Of a stretch of 64,000 nt of DNA, positions 17,717 through 24,229 are shown piece after piece (within the stretch, counting starts at the first letter, position 1; the number at the start of each line of letters is the position of its first letter). Below the pieces are notes generated by a model, which did no database searches, was not told where the DNA came from, and saw only the letters and a list, made by a program, of their open reading frames with translations. The translations under genes were made by a program, and so were the position numbers. This DNA comes from Phycisphaerae bacterium (lineage in GTDB: Bacteria > Planctomycetota > Phycisphaerae > Phycisphaerales > SM1A02): assembly GCA_016795065.1 (NCBI GenBank), contig JAEUIU010000016.1, positions 1 through 64,000 on the forward strand. The letters are read 5' to 3'.

Positions 17717-18559
17717 ATGCAAAGCGAACTAGATTCAATTCAGGTTTTGGCCCGTTCGGCGTCCCTTCCCCCTTCTGACTGGCTTTCGGGGCCTCCGAGC
17801 GAACCGATCGCCTCCGTAGTTGCGAGACTGTTCTCGACAGATCTCCCCGCGATTCGCCCCGAGTGGACCATCGAGCGATGTCTATTCGCCTCGAGCCCTT
17901 CCGGCATCGCGATAGCTCGGTGGCTTCCAAACTGCCAAGCTGGCGGGGAATCGCAGGTTTCAGCCGAAATGCTCACTGCCGACACTATTTGGAAGTACAG
18001 CCATCGCACGGGGGAATGGCTCGCATCGCCGGGGGACAGAGCGATGGTTCGGCAATTGGTGCCTGGTCTAATCAATGGGCTTTGTCGATTCTGCTCTGCA
18101 GGTCCTTGGTGGAATGATTCGGATTGCCGCGACGGCGCGAACGAATATGATATAGAGATTGGACATCGAGAGTCGCTGGGGGCCTGGGGGAGAGGTGGCT
18201 TGGGGCAGCAGGGTTCGACCCGGATCCGATTCGGCAGAGACGGCTTACAGCTGGGGAGCATTGGAATTGCCGAGGACGGCGCTCTGCGTAGAGCGAGACT
18301 CGTGCTGTCGGTGTTTCGACGGGGGGAGTTGGTGCTTCCGACCACAGAAGTGGCCGTCAACTACTCGGCGGAGAGAGACTCGACCGTTCCGACCAACGTC
18401 GTGATCAATGTTGTTGAGCAACTAGAGTTCCAGGCGCATAGTTTGGGCATCGGCAGCCTTCCTGATGCTTGGCTTTCGGCGCCCCGGCAAGCCATTGTGC
18501 GATTGGTGGCCCACCCCAGCCCGGTGCTTGCGGTTCTCGGGGATCGGATAAGATTTTGA
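17717..18559 (+). CDS. Hypothetical protein of the repeat array
   Basis: The 280-residue product has no family I recognise. It has Trp-rich segments (TIWKYSHRTGEWLAS, GPWWNDSDC) and a region ending NVVINVVEQLEFQ. No signal peptide or membrane helix is seen, so it is probably cytosolic. Base use is less GC-rich than in flanking chromosomal genes, which suggests transfer. The ATG lies 10 bp after a repeat right end, and another copy begins 12 bp after the stop, so the gene fills the space between repeats. Confidence 0.6.
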   Translation: MQSELDSIQVLARSASLPPSDWLSGPPSEPIASVVARLFSTDLPAIRPEWTIERCLFASSPSGIAIARWLPNCQAGGESQVSAEMLTADTIWKYSHRTGEWLASPGDRAMVRQLVPGLINGLCRFCSAGPWWNDSDCRDGANEYDIEIGHRESLGAWGRGGLGQQGSTRIRFGRDGLQLGSIGIAEDGALRRARLVLSVFRRGELVLPTTEVAVNYSAERDSTVPTNVVINVVEQLEFQAHSLGIGSLPDAWLSAPRQAIVRLVAHPSPVLAVLGDRIRF

Positions 18560-18570
18560 GGGACCTCTCC

Positions 18571-18595
18571 AATTTGGACAACCACATTCTGTGTC
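18571..18595 (+). repeat. Forward end-motif copy G1
   Basis: AATTTGGACAACCACATTCT begins 12 bp after the preceding stop codon. It resembles the element's left end at most positions. Confidence 0.65.
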
Positions 18596-18621
18596 CGTTC
18601 TCGACCGCTGGGAACGCAGTA

Positions 18622-18668
18622 GCATTTTGGACAGGCATAAGCATGCACAATGTGGGTGTCCAATCTGC
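18622..18668. repeat. Minimal 47-bp back-to-back pair of end motifs
   Basis: GCATTTTGGACAGGCAT (18622) is followed at once by the inverted motif GCACAATGTGGGTGTCCAAT (18645). The two ends nearly touch, so the whole unit can fold into a hairpin. The ATG in the right motif (18650) is in frame with the next small gene. Confidence 0.7.
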
Positions 18669-18724
18669 CGTCCGGAGCGCTTCGAGCTCAGAGGCGTGCA
18701 CGACGCGTTAAGGGTATTCTCGCC

Positions 18725-18889
18725 GTGAACCTCGTTCGGCTTTTCATCTTGGTGATTATCTTTGCAGCTGTCTACCTAATCGTAGGGCGTTGGCTGCACC
18801 TTCAACGAGGCTGGGCTGTTCTCGCGGCAACCCTACTTACTGCAGCGTGGGTCCTCTATTCCCGAATTCGCTGGAAGGACGACGTGTAG
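18725..18889 (+). CDS. Small membrane peptide of the repeat array
   Basis: A 54-residue peptide, NLVRLFILVIIFAAVYLIVG then WAVLAATLLTAAWVLYSRI, has two hydrophobic segments and ends with RWKDDV. The start is uncertain: GTG 18725 is chosen, but the frame is open back to the ATG inside the repeat motif at 18650, which would give 79 residues with a basic N-terminus. The function is unknown. It is flanked closely by repeats on both sides. Confidence 0.5.
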   Translation: MNLVRLFILVIIFAAVYLIVGRWLHLQRGWAVLAATLLTAAWVLYSRIRWKDDV

Positions 18890-18895
18890 GCGGAA

Positions 18896-18920
18896 GCAGT
18901 TTGGGCACCAGCTTCCTGAG
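18896..18920 (+). repeat. Forward end-motif copy G3
   Basis: GCAGTTTGGGCACCAGCTTC, 7 bp after the stop codon, is most similar to copy F1 at 17313. It is the most diverged copy. Confidence 0.5.
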
Positions 18921-19000
18921 TACCTTCTTGTCCCGCTCCCCGAAATCCCCTCGCAATCCGGCTCTGAGTTCGGTGGAGAAATTCGCGGTCTCCGGGGGCT

Positions 19001-19049
19001 CAGTTTGGACAGGCATAGACCGCGCGCACAATGTGGGTGTCCAAAATGC
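19001..19049. repeat. Minimal 49-bp pair of end motifs
   Basis: CAGTTTGGACAGGCATAG (19001) faces the exact right end motif CACAATGTGGGTGTCCAAAA (19027-19046), with about 8 bp between them. It has the same design as 18622-18668. Confidence 0.7.
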
Positions 19050-19068
19050 CCCTCTCGTCGGCGCGTTG

Positions 19069-19416
19069 GTGTATACGACCGTTGTGCGACTCGGTGCCGC
19101 AGCAGTCGGCGGATGGGCGGCATACAGCTGGGCCGGCGACAATGACGGCGGATCCGGCGGGATGGACGCCGAGCCGCTTCCCAACGAGCCTGACGGGACG
19201 CTGAGGCAGGTTTCAAAGAGCGAGATTAGGCAAATGGAGAAACGCGATCTCTATGCGGAAGAAATAAGGCGAGAAGAACTTGGCGTATCAAGAACCGGGC
19301 CTTTCCAGTTATGGAGAGACGAGAGCGGCCGAATCTGGATTGGCCCTAACCGCAAGCGACTCTATCCGGAAGATCGTCCCTATCCGACGCGATACTTCAT
19401 TAATGAGTGCTTTTAA
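19069..19416 (+). CDS. Toxin-like C-terminal domain, probably lacking its parent N-terminus
   Basis: About 115 residues. A glycine/alanine-rich hydrophobic stretch (LGAAAVGGWAAYSW) is followed by a basic region: EIRQMEKRDLYAEEIRREEL, then FQLWRDESGRIWIGPNR. The end of RHS or other polymorphic toxins often looks like this (a pre-toxin hydrophobic linker, then a small basic toxin domain), and I see some likeness to toxin type 33, but this is not certain. There is no proper start; GTG 19069 lies 20 bp after a repeat right end. The stop overlaps or abuts an immunity-like gene, as in orphan toxin/immunity cassettes. Confidence 0.5.
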   Translation: MYTTVVRLGAAAVGGWAAYSWAGDNDGGSGGMDAEPLPNEPDGTLRQVSKSEIRQMEKRDLYAEEIRREELGVSRTGPFQLWRDESGRIWIGPNRKRLYPEDRPYPTRYFINECF

Positions 19417-19417
19417 T

Positions 19418-19792
19418 ATGGCGGAACCAACACTGCATCTAATTGTAACCGCCGAACGTACGTATTACCGCACTCCGGGCGAGCTCCAGGCCGCAATTGG
19501 GGTAACCGGCGACGGTCGCGAGCAGAATCCAAGCTCGCGGTTCGTTTCGTGGAAACTGGATTCGAAAGCTCCCCAAGGCGCGGATCTAGATGGGCATTTT
19601 GCGGCCCTTCTAAGTCGAATGGCGGAATATCCTGGCTTACTCTCGGCGCTCCCGCCGCACTCAGAAGCCGCGTTCTGCTGGTCAGGCTACACCGATTCTG
19701 CCAACTTATCGGATAAGCTCTCGCTTGATACTCTGACTGAGCTTGCCCGTCTCAAGTTACCTCTTATGATTGACGTGTATTTTTCGTCGTAG
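19418..19792 (+). CDS. DUF4279-like, probable immunity protein
   Basis: A 124-residue protein, MAEPTLHLIVTAERTYYRT, with RFVSWKLDSKAP in the middle and a C-terminal LTELARLKLPLMIDVYF. The pattern (an N-terminal strand, a variable loop, a W-x-LDSK strand, then LDGHFAALLSRM) fits the DUF4279 family, which often lies beside toxins. ATG 19418 follows the toxin-like stop within TAATATG, which suggests reinitiation; ATG 19403, overlapping by 14 bp, is an alternative. Local base composition is less GC-rich than in core genes. Confidence 0.55.
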   Translation: MAEPTLHLIVTAERTYYRTPGELQAAIGVTGDGREQNPSSRFVSWKLDSKAPQGADLDGHFAALLSRMAEYPGLLSALPPHSEAAFCWSGYTDSANLSDKLSLDTLTELARLKLPLMIDVYFSS

Positions 19793-20193
19793 GCGATCCG
19801 CCTCAAGTCCAATATGGAAAGCGGCTGCGTCCATTTTCAAGTTCTCAAGTCCATTTCAGGAGTTTGTTCGCGAGCTCAATTTGGACAGGCTTGTTTCGGG
19901 AGGTCGCCCGTAACTTCCCCAGCGGGGGAGAACAGCTCCGTTGCGCCACTCTACTGCTCGACCGCGTGACCCCGAGTGACTGCAGTCGCCACCCGGGCTC
20001 ACTTTGGACAGGCGCAGGTCGCGGGGAACTGCGGGGGAGTTGCCCCGTTTGCAGGAGGGAGCATTCGGCCCTGACACCGCTTGACCGATTGACTCCAATT
20101 GACTGGGCTCGTCAGCAGTCCGTGCAAGCCCAAGTGCAAGGCAAACCCGCCCTCGCCACAACCCCCGCCCGTTCCGCCACTTCGAACGCACCG
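19793..20193. repeat. Gene-free end of the array with two more end motifs
   Basis: Two forward motifs occur, CTCAATTTGGACAGGCTTG (from 19875) and CTCACTTTGGACAGGCG (from 19999), both of the variant class with GGACAGGC also seen at 18622 and 19001. No inverted partner follows them. The rest of this 400-bp stretch shows no gene. Confidence 0.55.
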
Positions 20194-20243
20194 CCACCCC
20201 CTTGCCAAGGTGGACGTCAAGGGTTCAAGCCCCTCCCCCGCTC
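20194..20243 (+). tRNA. 3' fragment of tRNA-Gly(GCC)
   Basis: The sequence has an anticodon loop TTGCCAA with flanking stem bases (CCACC upstream, GGTGG downstream), a five-base variable loop ACGTC and a T arm with GGGTTCAAGCCC. A 3' acceptor side close to CCCCCGCT follows, without CCA. The matching 5' half (a GCGGGGG start and D arm) is absent upstream, and the stems have mismatches, so this is a partial degenerate copy. Integrating elements often leave such 3' ends at their borders. It marks the edge of the accessory island next to pheS. Confidence 0.55.
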
Positions 20244-20357
20244 TTCGAACCGACCATGTCTGGATGACCCGCGGCGCCGGCGTCCGTACTGGCCTCTGCA
20301 TGGGCCTCTGCATGGCCCTCTCCACGGCCTCCGCCTCCGGTCCCAACTCACCGTCAC

Positions 20358-21353
20358 TCAAAACTGCCGCAAGAACCTCGCGTCGTTCTCAAACAGCCAG
20401 CGTATGTCGGCGATGCCGTACTTTCGCATCGCGATGCGCTCGATGCCGAGGCCGAACGCGAAGCCGGTCCACTCCTCGGGATCGATGCCGACGGCGTTGA
20501 GGACGTTCGGATCGACCATGCCGCAGCCGCCGAGCTCAACCCATTGGAGTTCGCCGCGAATCCGCATCTTCATGTCGAACTCGGCGCTCGGTTCGGTGAA
20601 CGGGAAGAAGCTCGGGCGCAGGCGCACCTCGGCATCGGCCCCGAAGTAGGCCTTTGCGAACTGGAGGAGCGTGGTCTTCAGGTCGACCATGCTGACGTTG
20701 CGATCGATGAAGAGGCCCTCGATCTGATGGAACATCGAGAAGTGGGTCGCGTCGTGGGCGTCGGGGCGATAGACGCGGCCGGTGGCGACGACCTTGAGCG
20801 GCGGCTTCTGCGACTCCATCGCCCGGATCTGGACCGTGGATGTTTGGGTCCGCAGGAGCAACCGCTCGGCCCACGCTCCGCGCAGGTAAAAGTTGTCGCG
20901 CGGGTCGCGGGCCGGATGGCCGGCCGGAATGTTGAGGGCGTTGAAGTTGTGCCACTCGTCCTCGAGCTCCGGGCCTTGGGCGACCGAGAAGCCCATGCGG
21001 GCGAAGACATCGGTGATCTCGTCGATGGTGCGCGACAGGACATGCCGCCGACCGAGGCCGAGGTCCACGCCCGGCTCGGTGATGTCGGTGATTGGTCCGC
21101 TCGGACCGCTGGCGGCGAGGGCGGCCTTGCGCTCCTCGAACTTCGCCTCGAGAGCGGCTTTCACCTCATTCAGTCGCTTGCCGACCGCCGGTTTCAGGTC
21201 CTTGGGGACGTCTTTGAGCCCGGCCATGGCTGACTTGAGCTGGCCGTTGGCACCGATGTAGGCGATGCGCCACTTCTCCAGCGCATCGCCGCCGGTGACC
21301 GCGGCAAGTTCAGCAAGGGCGGATTGTTCGAGCGAAAGGAGCGCGTCGAGCAT
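20358..21353 (-). CDS. pheS: Phenylalanine-tRNA ligase alpha subunit
   Basis: PheS is the catalytic subunit that charges tRNA-Phe and works as an alpha2beta2 complex with PheT. The 331-residue protein has the N-terminal coiled-coil region and then class II motifs: HNFNALNIPAGHPARD, ATHFSMFHQIEGLFID (motif 2) and GFAFGLGIERIAMRKYGI (motif 3). ATG 21353 gives the normal length. pheT is not next to it, although the two are often an operon. The gene ends 115 bp from the tRNA fragment that borders the accessory island. Confidence 0.95.
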   Translation of the reverse strand: MLDALLSLEQSALAELAAVTGGDALEKWRIAYIGANGQLKSAMAGLKDVPKDLKPAVGKRLNEVKAALEAKFEERKAALAASGPSGPITDITEPGVDLGLGRRHVLSRTIDEITDVFARMGFSVAQGPELEDEWHNFNALNIPAGHPARDPRDNFYLRGAWAERLLLRTQTSTVQIRAMESQKPPLKVVATGRVYRPDAHDATHFSMFHQIEGLFIDRNVSMVDLKTTLLQFAKAYFGADAEVRLRPSFFPFTEPSAEFDMKMRIRGELQWVELGGCGMVDPNVLNAVGIDPEEWTGFAFGLGIERIAMRKYGIADIRWLFENDARFLRQF

Positions 21354-21485
21354 GTCGGGGATGGTAGCGGAAACTCGCTCCCTTCTGCGGAGGCAACAGG
21401 ATCGCGATGAGCGGGCGTTCATGAGGCGCGCTGCGACGCCAAGGCGATTGACTTGCTCGCCCGAGAGGGGATCATCGACCCAGCG

Positions 21486-24071
21486 ATGGCACTCTCGGAC
21501 CTTAGCCGTGGCGCTCCCCCCGCCGGACCGCCGTTGCTCGATGCGCGGGCGCTGCCCGCGGCCCGCACGCAGGTGCTCCTGGTCGCCTGCGACTTCGACG
21601 GCACCATCGCTCGGATCGCCGGCCGGCCCGGCGATGTCACTCCGGAACCGGCGGCGCTCACCGCTCTCCGCGGACTCGCGGCGTTGCACCACACCCATGT
21701 CGTGGTGATCTCGGGTCGAGGACTTGAAGACCTGCGCAACAGGCTCGGAACGGTCGACGGCGCTCGTCTCGTGGGAAGCCACGGCGCCGAACTCGACGGC
21801 GAGACGGCGTCTCGCCTGACCCCTGACATCCTGACCGTTCGTGACCAGATCCGTGCCGCGGTTCGGCATGCCGCGGAGCAGGACACCCGTCTCCACTGCG
21901 AGGAGAAGCCGTTGGGCGCGGCACTGCATGATCGCGACGTGCCCGACGACGTGGCTGCAGTCGCCCGGGCCGCCCTGGCCGCTTCGCTTCATGGTCTCCC
22001 TGGCATTCACGAGCGAACCGGGAAGCGGGTGATCGAATACGGAGCGCTCCCCGCTGACAAGGGAAGCTGCCTCACGGCGATGCGTCAGAGGCTCGGCGCG
22101 ACCGCGACGATCTTCCTCGGCGATGACAGCACCGATGAGGATGTCTTCCGGATCTTGCGCCCGGGTGACCTGGGCATCAAGATCGGTGAGGGCGAGTCGT
22201 TTGCCGCGCTCCGCCTCGACGGCCCGATCGAGAGCGCCGAGTTCCTGACGGCACTCCTCCGCGAGCGGGTCGAGTGGCAACACTCCGGCCATGCCGTGCC
22301 AATCGAGCGGCACACGATGCTCTCCGACCAGCGCACGGTCGCACTCCTCACTCCGGAGGCGCGTATCGTCTGGTGCTGCCTGCCGCGCATCGACTCCCCT
22401 GCCCTCTTCGGCGAACTGTTAGGTGGGCCGATGGCGGGTCACTTCGCAATCAGTCCCGTCCGCGATGACGAGGCGCCGACCCAACGCTACGTCGGGGACA
22501 GCTTCGTCGTCGAAACCGCATGGCCAAGCATGCGCATCACCGACTGCCTCGATTGCTCCGCCGGACGACCGTTCCTCCGGGCCGGCCGGACCGATCTCGT
22601 TCGGATCATCCAAGGGTCTGGGCAGGCCCGCCTGAGTTTCGCACCGCGCCTGGATTTCGGCCGCCGCCCCACTCACCTTCGGATCGTTCCGGAAGGCATC
22701 GTGGTCGAGGGCACGCTGGACCCGGTGGTCCTGCGATCGCCTGGCATCGCTTGGACACTGGTCGAGGAGGGTCCCCACCACCGGGCGGAAGCGATCGTCG
22801 CGTTAGGACCGGAGCCGCTGGCGCTGGAGCTTCGCTACGGGCTCTCCACCACCAAGGAACTCGTGGCCCCCGTTGCCGCACGCATCGACCAGACCCGCCG
22901 GTTCTGGGAGCTTTGGACAGGCTCGCTTCGCCTTCCGCCGATCCATCGCGATCTGGTGTTGCGCAGCGCTCTCGTGATCAAGGGCCTCTGCTACGGACCG
23001 ACTGGTGCGATCTCCGCGGCGGGCACCACCAGCCTTCCGGAATCGATCGGCGGCGTTCGCAATTGGGACTATCGATTCTGCTGGCTCCGCGACGCGGCAC
23101 TTGCGGCCACATCGCTTGCCCGCCTCGGCTCGACCGGCATCGGCACCAAGTTCCTCGACTGGATGTTGGGGGTGCTCGATAGCGAGGGTTCGCCCGAGCG
23201 ATTCAGGCCTGTCTACACCGTCACGGGAAATCACCTTGGGGCCGAGGCGGAGATCGGCGAGCTTGTCGGCTATCGCGGAAGCCGGCCGGTGCGTGTCGGG
23301 AACGCCGCGGCTCAACAGCTCCAGCTAGACGTGTTCGGACCGATTCTCGACCTTCTTGCGGTACTCGCCGACGGAGGCATGGCGCTGAGCGCCGAACACT
23401 GGCGACTGACCGAGGCGATCGTGCAGGCGGTCGGACTGCGCTGGACCGAGCCCGATCACGGGATCTGGGAGGTTCGCGGTCCCCTCCGTCACCATGTCCA
23501 TTCGAAGGTAATGTGCTGGGTCGCGGTCGATCGCGGGATCGCCATCGCCCGGGCCTTCGCCTCGGAGCCGCCGCCGGAGTGGCTGGTCCTGCGGGAGGAG
23601 ATCTCCGCCGACATCCTCCACCGCGGCTGGAACGCCGACATGGCGTGCTTCACGGCGGCCTACGGAGAGACGACCATCGACGCCTCGGCGTTGCACGTGG
23701 GACTCTCGGGCCTCTTGCGCGGCGACGACCCGCGGTTCCTGTCGACGGTGCGACGTGTGGAGGAGTCGCTGCGCGAAGGAAGCACCGTCTATCGGTATCG
23801 CTTTGACGACGGTCTGCCGGGTACCGAGGGCGGCTTTCAACTCTGCACCACGTGGCTCATCGAGGCAATCGCCCTGTGCGGCGAGCGCCGACGGGCCCGG
23901 GCGTTGTTGGACGACTACGCGTCGCGCTTCGGACCGACAGGTCTCGCGGCCGAGGAGTATCTCGTCGCGACCAACGAGTGGCTGGGGAACCATCCGCAGG
24001 CCTATTCGCATTTGGGCCTCATCAATGCGGCCCTTGCTCTGGGAAGCGGAGGAGTGCCAGGCACCGCCTGA
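21486..24071 (+). CDS. Trehalose-6-phosphate phosphatase fused to a GH15 glycosidase (probable trehalase)
   Basis: Residues 1-265 are a HAD-type trehalose-phosphatase (OtsB) with the nucleophile motif ACDFDGTIA (about 34-42), VVVISGRG and LGDDSTDEDVF. Residues 275-861 are a GH15 catalytic module with SLPESIGGVRNWDYRFCWLR around 515 and GTEGGFQLCTTWLIEA near the end, as in bacterial GH15 trehalases. One chain could thus make trehalose from its phosphate and then split it into glucose, or the second module could act on another alpha-glucoside. No otsA synthase is visible nearby. ATG 21486 is chosen; TTG 21453 is possible. The gene is divergent from pheS. Confidence 0.87.
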   Translation: MALSDLSRGAPPAGPPLLDARALPAARTQVLLVACDFDGTIARIAGRPGDVTPEPAALTALRGLAALHHTHVVVISGRGLEDLRNRLGTVDGARLVGSHGAELDGETASRLTPDILTVRDQIRAAVRHAAEQDTRLHCEEKPLGAALHDRDVPDDVAAVARAALAASLHGLPGIHERTGKRVIEYGALPADKGSCLTAMRQRLGATATIFLGDDSTDEDVFRILRPGDLGIKIGEGESFAALRLDGPIESAEFLTALLRERVEWQHSGHAVPIERHTMLSDQRTVALLTPEARIVWCCLPRIDSPALFGELLGGPMAGHFAISPVRDDEAPTQRYVGDSFVVETAWPSMRITDCLDCSAGRPFLRAGRTDLVRIIQGSGQARLSFAPRLDFGRRPTHLRIVPEGIVVEGTLDPVVLRSPGIAWTLVEEGPHHRAEAIVALGPEPLALELRYGLSTTKELVAPVAARIDQTRRFWELWTGSLRLPPIHRDLVLRSALVIKGLCYGPTGAISAAGTTSLPESIGGVRNWDYRFCWLRDAALAATSLARLGSTGIGTKFLDWMLGVLDSEGSPERFRPVYTVTGNHLGAEAEIGELVGYRGSRPVRVGNAAAQQLQLDVFGPILDLLAVLADGGMALSAEHWRLTEAIVQAVGLRWTEPDHGIWEVRGPLRHHVHSKVMCWVAVDRGIAIARAFASEPPPEWLVLREEISADILHRGWNADMACFTAAYGETTIDASALHVGLSGLLRGDDPRFLSTVRRVEESLREGSTVYRYRFDDGLPGTEGGFQLCTTWLIEAIALCGERRRARALLDDYASRFGPTGLAAEEYLVATNEWLGNHPQAYSHLGLINAALALGSGGVPGTA

Positions 24072-24229
24072 TGGACGTCACGCGAAGCGGCCTCCCCGCC
24101 ATCGGAAGGCGAAGCGTGACTTTTTCGGGAAGAGCGGAATCCGTCGGACAGGAACCTGCCGTCCTGCGCCCTCTGGGGGGGGCGGTGTTGGCACCGGCCC
24201 ATGTTCGCGCTCGACCTCGGAACTCCACC

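Noticed and set aside
13113-20018. CRISPR array
   Set aside because: The repeats are inverted as well as direct, unevenly spaced by 50 bp to over 1 kb, and the gaps hold genes rather than spacers; no cas genes are present.
13113-20018. Classical integron with attC sites
   Set aside because: No tyrosine integrase and no typical attC ends were seen; the repeat resembles the transposase element ends instead.
20221-20250. Complete tRNA gene
   Set aside because: Only the anticodon and T arms and a 3' acceptor side are present; the 5' half is missing.
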